Source: JACCSI01 sp963815285 (GTDB lineage: Bacteria > Acidobacteriota > Vicinamibacteria > Vicinamibacterales > UBA2999). Taken from it: a DNA stretch of 64,000 bases. The notes below the pieces were generated by a model. The model worked only from the letters and a program-made list of their open reading frames with translations, did not search any database and was not told the DNA's origin. A program made the position numbers and the translations under genes. The first letter of the stretch is position 1, and every line of letters starts with the position of its first letter. Of this stretch, positions 1-7,655 are shown piece by piece. The stretch lies in NCBI GenBank assembly GCA_963815285.1, contig CAWFGB010000004.1:434001-498000 (forward strand), in the 5' to 3' direction.

Positions 1-152
1 TGATTCTGCTGCATCAGGTGAGACGCGAGCGCCCCCCCTGCCACCACCCACGCGCAACAACACAGGTTGACGATGTTGACCACTGGCAGCGCGGAGAGCA
101 CACCAATGGCGACGCCACCTAACAACGCGGGCTGGAGCTTTGCTGGACCCAT
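1..152 (-). CDS. small hydrophobic membrane protein, N-terminal part
   Basis: On the minus strand an ATG at 152 opens a frame that stays open to the left edge, giving about 50 residues. It begins MGPAKLQPALLGGVAIGVLS and continues with a run of Cys residues in a hydrophobic stretch (VNLCCCAWVV), then a second glycine/alanine-rich hydrophobic stretch. Two membrane segments are likely. The gene is cut by the window edge, so length and family cannot be judged. It follows the inositol phosphate synthase gene on the same strand, separated by about 105 bases that hold a strong inverted repeat. I recognise no function. Confidence 0.55.
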   Translation of the reverse strand, partial: MGPAKLQPALLGGVAIGVLSALPVVNIVNLCCCAWVVAGGALASHLMQQN

Positions 153-167
153 CGGTCAAAGACCCCC

Positions 168-252
168 AACCGTCAAAACCACCAGTGCAAAACCCGGGAT
201 TCACAGGGTCGGCGCTGGACCCGGGGATTTCGCAGTGGTGGTTTTGACGGTT
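168..252. repeat. 21-bp inverted repeat between two minus-strand genes
   Basis: The arms are 168-188 and 232-252. They match at 20 of 21 positions (AACCGTCAAAACCACC and its complement) and enclose 43 bases that contain two CCCGGG-like words. The element lies between the stop of the inositol phosphate synthase frame (258) and the start of the next minus-strand gene (152). It could be a long-stem terminator or a member of a dispersed palindromic repeat family; no clear T-run follows either arm. Confidence 0.7.
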
Positions 253-257
253 TGAAC

Positions 258-1572
<1,315 letters not shown>

Positions 1573-1591
1573 GGTTCAGACTATATCAAAG

Positions 1592-1620
1592 AGGTTCTTC
1601 ACGACCCCTGTGAAGAACCT
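1592..1620. promoter_or_regulatory. perfect 11-bp inverted repeat in a divergent promoter region
   Basis: AGGTTCTTCAC (1592-1602) and its exact complement (1610-1620) are separated by 7 bases. The element fills the short gap between the divergent inositol phosphate synthase and methyltransferase genes, about 12 bases before the plus-strand start. It could be the operator of a dimeric regulator or a hairpin in the plus-strand leader. No T-run follows, so a terminator is unlikely. Confidence 0.55.
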
Positions 1621-1631
1621 ATGATTGGGTG

Positions 1632-2144
1632 ATGTTGTTCCGGTTCCGCAAGATGCGCTCAATGGATCCGCTGCAGGTCGCCATGACTGGTGTCCGGATG
1701 GGCGAACGCTATCTACAGGTGTTCTGCAACGATGCGGCGCTCACCCGGGGACTGGCGACCAAGACCGGACTGAGTGGCGTGGCCGCCCTAGCTGCGTCGG
1801 ATGAAGCGCAAGCCAAACTGGCCCGTAAGGCCGCGGAAAGTGCGGGGGTCCTTCTCGATTTGCAAGTCACGGCGCCGACTCACCTGCCGTGGGAAGATGG
1901 CGTCTTTGACATGGTCGTCGTGGACAACACGGGCAACGGCTTTCGCGCACTCACCGCGGCCGACCAAGCGACGTGTTTGGTGGAATGCCGACGTGTACTT
2001 CGCCAGGGCGGCCGGCTGGAGTTCATCGAGCGCGCCAGCGAACCATCCAGCGCCGAAACGCAACTCACCGCCGCCGGCTTCAAACCAGTTCGCACACTGG
2101 CCGAGCGCGACGGATTCCGATTCGTGGAGGCACTCAAAGGATGA
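1632..2144 (+). CDS. class I SAM-dependent methyltransferase-like protein
   Basis: About 170 residues. The visible methyltransferase features are LPWEDGVFDMVVVDNTGNGF, matching the motif-IV region of the type-11 family, followed by VLRQGGRLEFIER, the usual post-motif strand. The N-terminal SAM-binding glycine loop is poorly conserved, so substrate and activity are uncertain. ATG at 1632 is used; a GTG one codon earlier is also possible. Its stop overlaps the start of the next gene (ATGA), which indicates translational coupling with the short-chain dehydrogenase. Confidence 0.65.
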   Translation: MLFRFRKMRSMDPLQVAMTGVRMGERYLQVFCNDAALTRGLATKTGLSGVAALAASDEAQAKLARKAAESAGVLLDLQVTAPTHLPWEDGVFDMVVVDNTGNGFRALTAADQATCLVECRRVLRQGGRLEFIERASEPSSAETQLTAAGFKPVRTLAERDGFRFVEALKG

Positions 2145-2911
2145 CGCGCTTCACCAACCACGTCGCCATTGTGACGGGTGCCTCCAGCGGCATTGGCCGC
2201 GCCACGGCACTCGCGCTCGCCCAAGAAGGGGCCTCGATCGCCGTCGTCGGACGCGATGCGGCAGCCCTTGAGAGCGTAACGGCTGAGTGCATACACGCTG
2301 GCGCCGAGGTGGCCACAGTGGCAGCCGACCTCGCCTCCGCCTCTGGTCCCGATACCATCGTTCGAGAAACCCTCGCCCGGTTTGGCGGCCTCAACGTGGT
2401 GGTCAACGCCGCGGGCATCATCGCCATGGGTACAACCGACGGCACCACGGATGAGGCCTGGGATCGGATGATGGATCTCAACCTGCGCGCACCGTTCCGG
2501 CTGATGCGCGCGGCGTTCCCAAGCCTCCAGCAACGGCGCGGCGCCGTGGTCAACGTATCGAGCGTCAACGGGCGCCGAGTGTTTCCGAACCTGGCCGCGT
2601 ACAACACCAGTAAGGCCGCGCTCGATCAACTCACGCGCTGCGCCGCCATCGACTGGGCTCCGCATGGCGTGAGGGTCAACGCCGTCAATCCCGGCGTGAC
2701 GATCACCAACCTGCACCGCCGCAGCGGCATGACGGAAGACGCCTACGCCGCGTTTCTGGAGCGGTCCAAGGAGACGCATCCGCTGGGTCGGCCGGGCCAA
2801 CCCGACGAGATTGCCGCACTCATTCTTTTTCTGGCCTCGGGGCAGGCCGGCTGGATTACGGGGGAGACAATCGCCATCGACGGCGGTCGCCACCTCACGT
2901 GTGCGAGATAG
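2141..2911 (+). CDS. SDR family oxidoreductase
   Basis: A 256-residue classical short-chain dehydrogenase/reductase. It has the cofactor loop TGASSGIG near residue 12, NAAG in the central strand, the catalytic Ser in VVNVSSVNG, the Tyr-x-x-x-Lys pair in YNTSK, and a C-terminal ITGETIAIDGG. These are the NAD(P)-dependent motifs of the family; the substrate cannot be read from sequence. AAAGG stands directly upstream of the ATG at 2141, and the start overlaps the methyltransferase stop by four bases, so the two are co-translated. Confidence 0.88.
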   Translation: MTRFTNHVAIVTGASSGIGRATALALAQEGASIAVVGRDAAALESVTAECIHAGAEVATVAADLASASGPDTIVRETLARFGGLNVVVNAAGIIAMGTTDGTTDEAWDRMMDLNLRAPFRLMRAAFPSLQQRRGAVVNVSSVNGRRVFPNLAAYNTSKAALDQLTRCAAIDWAPHGVRVNAVNPGVTITNLHRRSGMTEDAYAAFLERSKETHPLGRPGQPDEIAALILFLASGQAGWITGETIAIDGGRHLTCAR

Positions 2912-3058
2912 CTATTTTCTTTGCAGCCTTTACAGGACGGTCGTACAGTGGGTGCGTCCTGAGTTAGCCAACAAGACAGGGGACACGGCTGATTTTTCAA
3001 ATGGCGGTGGACGGCAGGTTTCTTGCCTTGGGAAGCGTGCCCGTATCGAAATCCATCT

Positions 3059-4162
3059 ATGCCCAAGTCTCTCCCCGACGTCTACACGCTTCGCGAGATC
3101 GCCCAGGCGGCAGGCGTTTCCGACGCCGAGGTAGCGGCCTGGGTCCAGCGCGGGGTTATCAGCTCCGTCGGGGACTTTTCGATCGACGGTGCGGACCCTT
3201 CGTGGCGCAACTACGTTTCGCACAACGAGGCCGTCCGCGTCGTGCGGTCGTTGCGTAGGAACCGCATCACTGTTGAGGCCCCCGGTGCCTTGGCCACTGT
3301 CAGGCTCCTGTCACCTGACCCAACTCAACCGCGCGCCACAACCGTCCCGCTGATCGTCTCCACGTCGCTCCACGTCGTCGTGGGCGCCGCGTTCCTCATC
3401 CTCAGCACCCTTGGATTGACGACGGCCCAGGAGCGGCTCGACATCATCGAGCCTGACCCGCAACCGATTCGACTCGTATATCTGGCCTTGCCAGGGCCTG
3501 GTGGCGGCGGCGGTGGCGGCGGTTTGAAGATGCCGACTCCTCCCCCCAAGGCCCAGCGCAAAGGGCTGCAGAAAACGAGCAGCCCTATTCCCGCACGTCG
3601 GCTTCCTCCACCGGTCACGCCGCCGCCGCCGCGTCCGGAGCCTCCGCCGCCACCGCTCGAAGCCAAGACGCTGCCGCCGGTGATGGCGCCGGTCGCAACG
3701 GTCGCAGCCGAGGAGCGCAATCAGGAGGGGCTGATGAAGGAAATGCCGAAGGATGCGCCTCCGAGCCAGGGACCGGGGTCCGGCGGCGGTGCAGGCTCAG
3801 GACAGGGTACCGGCCTCGGCGAAGGCAACGGCTCAGGAATCGGACCGGGCGAAGGCGGCGGCATCGGCGGCGGCCCGTATCGTCCCGGCAGCGGTGTGTC
3901 ACCGCCGCGACTGTTACGAGAAGTCCGTGCCGACTACACGGACGAAGCGCGACGCGCAAATATCACGGGCGAGGTCGTTCTCGAGATCGTGGTCCGGCGC
4001 GATGGCACGGTGGGCGACGTTCGCATCCTGCGCCGGCTTGACCCCGGACTGGACCAGCGCGCGGTACGGGCGGTGCAACAGTGGCGATTCTCCCCGGCCA
4101 CCCTCAAGGGCGCACCGGTCGATGTCATCGTTGAAGTCGGAGTGGAATTCAAACTGAGATAG
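3059..4162 (+). CDS. energy transducer TonB-type protein with N-terminal MerR-like HTH
   Basis: With ATG at 3059 the protein has 367 residues; an in-frame ATG at 3023 is an alternative. Order of parts: a MerR-type helix-turn-helix (TLREIAQAAGVSDAEVAAWV, near residue 10), a single membrane helix around residues 95-120, a long Pro/Gly linker with a run of eight glycines and PPPPRPEPPPPP, and a C-terminal TonB domain ending GAPVDVIVEVGVEFKLR. TonB-family domains carry proton-motive force to outer-membrane receptors. The cytoplasmic HTH suggests DNA or protein binding in addition, which is unusual. It is the first gene of a three-gene operon with the FxLYD-like and VWFA genes. No ExbB/ExbD is present in the window. 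Confidence 0.82.
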   Translation: MPKSLPDVYTLREIAQAAGVSDAEVAAWVQRGVISSVGDFSIDGADPSWRNYVSHNEAVRVVRSLRRNRITVEAPGALATVRLLSPDPTQPRATTVPLIVSTSLHVVVGAAFLILSTLGLTTAQERLDIIEPDPQPIRLVYLALPGPGGGGGGGGLKMPTPPPKAQRKGLQKTSSPIPARRLPPPVTPPPPRPEPPPPPLEAKTLPPVMAPVATVAAEERNQEGLMKEMPKDAPPSQGPGSGGGAGSGQGTGLGEGNGSGIGPGEGGGIGGGPYRPGSGVSPPRLLREVRADYTDEARRANITGEVVLEIVVRRDGTVGDVRILRRLDPGLDQRAVRAVQQWRFSPATLKGAPVDVIVEVGVEFKLR

Positions 4163-4164
4163 CC

Positions 4165-4944
4165 ATGGTTACGATCCTGCTTGTCCTGACAGGTATATCG
4201 CTGGCGGCCGCGGTCGTCTTGGGCGCGGCGGCGTGGCGGCTCTCCCGTGAGGCACGCGTACGGAGCGCGGCGCGCATCGCGGCGCTCGCCGCTGCGGCCG
4301 ACGCAGACAACGCATCAGAATCGCCGCGCATGATGCGACCGGGAGATTTCGTCGCTCCTGTCGCTCCCGTCTCCTCCGTGGCCCCCGTCGCCTCCGTTGC
4401 TCCAGTTGCGGCCCCGTGGGCGCCGGCACGTGTCACCGCCCCGCTGGGCGATTCGTTCCTGGGAGGCAGTTTGGCCGCGCCGTCAGGACGGGGCCAACGC
4501 GGGCTGGCAATCGCCGCAGCCGTTCTCTTCGTCACTATTCTCGTCGGCGGCTACTACACGGTCTTTGGCGGCGGCACATCGTCTGCTGGCGCACCAGCAT
4601 CGGTCGGCGTCGAAGCGCCACTCGAATTGGTGTCGCTGCGACACGAACGCCAAAACGCCGGGCTCGCCATCACCGGGCTTGTGCGCAATCCCATCAGCGG
4701 CGTCGCGGTCGAGAAGCTGGCGGCAGTCGTGTTCCTTTTCGATCAGCAGGGCGCGTTCGTCAAGAGCTCACGTGGGGATGTCGATTTCACGAAGCTTGCG
4801 CCCGGCGACGAATCGCCCTTTGTCATCACTCTCGATGCGCCGTCGAGCGTGGCGCGCTACAGAGTCAGTTTCCGCAATGACGCGGGAGTGGTTCCGCACA
4901 TCGATCGTCGTGGGCAGGAACCCATTGCGAGGGACACGCCATGA
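4165..4944 (+). CDS. membrane protein with FxLYD-like C-terminal domain
   Basis: 259 residues. One membrane helix is at the N-terminus and a second is near residues 112-132 (AIAAAVLFVTILVGGYY). They flank a cytoplasmic-type stretch containing a repetitive Val-Ala-Pro linker (VAPVAPVSSVAPVASVAPV). The exported C-terminal part reads LELVSLRHERQNAGLAITG, then a Val-x-Asn-Pro turn, resembling the FxLYD domain that decorates envelope proteins. It starts two bases after the TonB-type gene and overlaps the VWFA gene by four bases, so it is probably part of one envelope module. The specific role is unknown. Confidence 0.65.
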   Translation: MVTILLVLTGISLAAAVVLGAAAWRLSREARVRSAARIAALAAAADADNASESPRMMRPGDFVAPVAPVSSVAPVASVAPVAAPWAPARVTAPLGDSFLGGSLAAPSGRGQRGLAIAAAVLFVTILVGGYYTVFGGGTSSAGAPASVGVEAPLELVSLRHERQNAGLAITGLVRNPISGVAVEKLAAVVFLFDQQGAFVKSSRGDVDFTKLAPGDESPFVITLDAPSSVARYRVSFRNDAGVVPHIDRRGQEPIARDTP

Positions 4945-6048
4945 CCAGTCTTCGATCGCGTCTCTCGGTCGCACCACGGCCGGCCGGGCGCTGCTTCAGA
5001 CGCGGCGCCATCGTCGGTGCCGGTGTTCTTGCGCTGCTGATGCTCGTGATTCACGAGCGCCCGCTGGCTGGACAGCAGGAGGGCTTTCGATTCAAGAGCG
5101 GCGTGGAGTTGATCAACGTCACCGCGACGGTTATCGACCGCTCGGGGCGGTTTGCGTCCGGCCTGCGACAGGAAGATTTCCTCGTCTACGACGACGACAA
5201 ACCAGTCGAGATCACGCACTTCAGCGCGGAGCGCACACCCGTCAGCCTCGGCATCGTCCTCGACACGAGTGGGAGTATGGCTGGAGAGAAAATTGAGTCG
5301 GCGCGGTCCGCAATCTACAACTTCCTGCAGGCGCTTCCGGATCCACTCGACGAGTTCTTCATGTATCGGTTCAGCGCCGATCCTGATCTGGTGCACGACT
5401 GGACGGACAATCGCGCCGCGATCTCGAGCAGCCTCAGCCGGGTGCGCGCCGCCGGCGGCACGGCCATGTACGACGCCGTCGCCGAGGCGGTGCCGATGGC
5501 GCAAAATGGGCAGAACCGCAAGAAAGCGGTGGTCATCATCTCTGACGGCAACGACACCAACAGTCGTCTCGACGTCCGTGACGTGCAGCAAATGGTGCGT
5601 GAAACGGAAGTCTTGGTCTACGCCATTGGCATCGACAGCCTGGCCGAACCGACCATCTACAACCGCCCGACACCCCCGGTGGCACGACCGCCTTCACCAG
5701 TTCCATTTCCGATTCCGGGAGGGCGTGGAGGCCGCGGCATTCCGTTCCCGATACCCACTCCCTCGCCACGGGGTGGCATTGCGCGCGGCGGCGGGATGGA
5801 CGACCGGGTCAACGTCGTGGCGCTTCGTGAGATGACGGACGACAGCGGCGGCCGCACCGAGATCGTGCGCGACCCGCGCGATCTCGATCCGGCCACAGCC
5901 GGAATCGCCGACGAGCTGAGCAAACAGGTACTACATCGGATATCCAAGCCCCGGACACCGCGACGGTCGCTGGCACAACATCAGGGTCGAGCTGCGCGAC
6001 CGCTCGCTGCGCGTGCGCGCCCGGCGCGGTTACGTCGGCACCCCATAA
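4941..6048 (+). CDS. VWFA-related protein of acidobacterial type, C-terminus frameshifted
   Basis: After an N-terminal hydrophobic segment the protein has a von Willebrand A domain. The metal-ion-dependent adhesion motif is visible as VLDTSGSMAGEK, followed by a conserved Thr/Asp region (VVIISDGNDTNSR). This matches the VWFA-related family expanded in Acidobacteria. The frame is broken after Glu-Leu-Ser-Lys-Gln: removing one G at 5927/5928 restores YYIGYPSPGH, RWHNIRVELRDR and VRARRGYVGTP with a stop at 6046-6048, the family's normal C-terminus. Without the correction the frame runs on to 6179 with a meaningless tail. The corrected protein has 368 residues. Its start overlaps the upstream stop (ATGA). 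Confidence 0.85.
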
Positions 6049-6075
6049 CACGAACGATGCGAAGGCACGAAGCGA
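6049..6075. repeat. CACGAA-type dispersed repeat words
   Basis: Directly after the corrected stop of the VWFA gene the sequence reads CACGAACGATGCGAAGGCAC and then GAAGCG, a degenerate tandem of the word CACGAAGG. Related words recur in complement at about 31502-31551. It looks like a short copy of a dispersed low-complexity repeat family. Confidence 0.4.
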
Positions 6076-6126
6076 TCAATCCGACCTGTCACCGTCAGCG
6101 AACAGTGCATCAACCGGCGACTTCAA

Positions 6127-6153
6127 AACGCCCGCAGCCGTACCGCGGGCGTT
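6127..6153. terminator. 9-bp GC-rich hairpin
   Basis: AACGCCCGC (6127-6135) pairs perfectly with 6145-6153 across a 9-base loop. It lies between the VWFA gene and the BON gene. On the minus strand the stem is followed by GTTTTGAAG, giving a partial T-tail. On the plus strand no T-run follows, so it may act as a leader hairpin or a weak bidirectional terminator. Confidence 0.5.
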
Positions 6154-6210
6154 GGCATGTACGTCGCAATAGCGACTGACGTCCCTGCCCCTCCTAAGGA
6201 GTCGTTGGTT

Positions 6211-6801
6211 ATGGTGAAGAAAGCCGTCGCGTTGCTTCTGGTCCTCGTGTTCTACTCGGCGGCCACGGCATTCGCGCAAGAGCGGAAGGACCTGCAGATC
6301 TTCCGCGATATCTCGGACTCAGTCCATCGGTACTCGCAGTTCAGCATCTTCGACGGGATCGAGGCGTCGGTGACGCAAGGCCGTGTCGTGCTCGACGGTT
6401 GGGTGACGATGCCATTCAAGAAAGACGACATCGACCGCCGTGTGCGGGCGGTCGAGGGCGTCCAGAGCGTTGACAACCGCATCCAGGTGCTGCCGGTGTC
6501 GCTGTTCGACGACGAGCTGCGGTTCCGGATTGCGCGGGCCATCTACGGCAACTCAGCGTTTTGGAATTACGCCGCGATGGCGAACCCCCCGATTCACATC
6601 GTCGTCAATGGCGGGCGCGTGACCCTGCAGGGTGTGGTGCAGAGCAATGTCGAACGTCAGCTCGCGCGATCGCTGGCGACGGGGTTTGCCTCGTTCGAGG
6701 TCACGAACCAGCTCAAAACCGACGCCGAAGTGGAGGCCGAACTCGAAAAGATCGGCGAGGCCGCCACCAACTCTGCAGTCCGGCTCGCCGGCGCGCCCTG
6801 A
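6211..6801 (+). CDS. exported BON-domain protein
   Basis: ATG at 6211 is preceded by AAGGAG at 6196-6201, a good ribosome site, which decides the start over an in-frame ATG at 6157. The 196-residue product begins with a signal peptide (VALLLVLVFYSAATAFAQ). It then carries two BON-like repeats: SIFDGIEASVTQGRVVLDGW with VRAVEGVQSVDNRIQVLP, and IHIVVNGGRVTLQGVVQS. BON domains bind phospholipid or periplasmic surfaces (OsmY-like). The gene ends at a strong hairpin shared with the convergent lipoprotein gene. Confidence 0.82.
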   Translation: MVKKAVALLLVLVFYSAATAFAQERKDLQIFRDISDSVHRYSQFSIFDGIEASVTQGRVVLDGWVTMPFKKDDIDRRVRAVEGVQSVDNRIQVLPVSLFDDELRFRIARAIYGNSAFWNYAAMANPPIHIVVNGGRVTLQGVVQSNVERQLARSLATGFASFEVTNQLKTDAEVEAELEKIGEAATNSAVRLAGAP

Positions 6802-6808
6802 ACCCGTC

Positions 6809-6835
6809 GGGTACCCCGCCTACAGCGGGGTACCC
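6809..6835. terminator. bidirectional terminator between convergent genes
   Basis: GGGTACCCCGC (6809-6819) and its exact complement (6825-6835) form an 11-bp stem with a 5-base loop, 7 bases after the BON gene stop. The stop codon of the convergent lipoprotein gene lies at 6820-6822, in the loop, so the last codons of that gene form one arm. No T-run is present, but position and stability support a shared terminator. Confidence 0.65.
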
Positions 6836-7606
6836 GGCAGTTCGGCCCTCGTGCCCGGCACGTCGGCGCCCTTGCGGCTCATCACCCACCAGATCGCCAG
6901 CGCGAACGTCGTCAGCGCCAGGACGATAGTCACCCCGAAGAGCGTGAGGGTCTGAAACAGAATCGAGTCCGTTTCCATATGCACTTCGATCGCCAGCGGC
7001 TTGCCTTTGAGCCGCTCCGCGAGCGATTGCTCCCAGCGGACGATGTTGCCACGCTCGATCTCGCGGCCTCGCGCGTTGTGAAATGGCACTCGGCTGGGCA
7101 GATGCAGTCTGAACGCAACCGTCTCCTGGCCGGTCCAGCCGACGTCGCCGACGTCGCGGGCGGCTGACGGTCCAATCACCTGTTGAAACCGCGCGAGATC
7201 GTCGTCCCCCTTCAACGAGTAGCGTGACCAGGCAAACGGTGCGGCTTCATGCAGGCGGCGAACATCTGGAACGTCGAGCCGGACATGAACGTAGCGACGC
7301 TTGTCGCGCCTCGAGGTCGTGACGCTCTCAACCTGGGCGACAGGCGACTCGAAGAATGTGCGCACGTCGTTGCGATCGAGACGCGCGCGCGAATCGACGT
7401 TGAAAGGGGCACCGCGAAGAGCGACGAGCGCCGGCACGGACGCATTCACGTACACCGTGGCCGATCCGTCGAGCTCGAGATAGACCTCCTCGTCGTATTC
7501 GTACTTGACCGTCAGTACCTGAGCGACAGGAGGCAAACCCAAGGACAGCAACGAGGAGCGCAGCGAGGCCGGGCGCGTGCGGAATGCCCTTTCGAAACGT
7601 AGGCAT
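6820..7606 (-). CDS. probable lipoprotein with C-terminal membrane anchor, frameshifted near the N-terminus
   Basis: The body (7500 to 6820) starts KYEYDEEVYLELDGSATVYV and ends with a hydrophobic helix (FGVTIVLALTTFALAIWWVM). Its true N-terminus lies in another frame, from ATG at 7606: a signal sequence ending in a lipobox (AVLGFASC). Removing one G of the CAGGTACT octamer (forward 7518/7519) joins Cys-Arg-Ser to VLTVKYEYDEEV. The corrected product has about 261 residues. The family is not recognised. It is divergent from polA, with a CACAGATTA repeat in between. Confidence 0.62.
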
Positions 7607-7621
7607 CAGGAAGCTGCAATA

Positions 7622-7653
7622 ATAACCACAGATTACACAGATTACACAGATTT
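7622..7653. repeat. CACAGATTA tandem repeat, copy 1
   Basis: Three 9-base units of the word CACAGATTA preceded by TAACC lie immediately before the polA start, in place of a recognisable ribosome site. The same element is at 23887-23917 and, more degenerate, inside the oxidase gene at 46248-46296. Confidence 0.8.
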
Positions 7654-7655
7654 GA

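Noticed and set aside
5921..5932. Programmed +1 ribosomal frameshifting at CAGGTACT
   Set aside because: No known slippery codon pair, no stop or Shine-Dalgarno-like stimulator at the site, and the proteins have no reason for regulated truncation; an error or mutation is simpler. The shared motif is kept as a finding.
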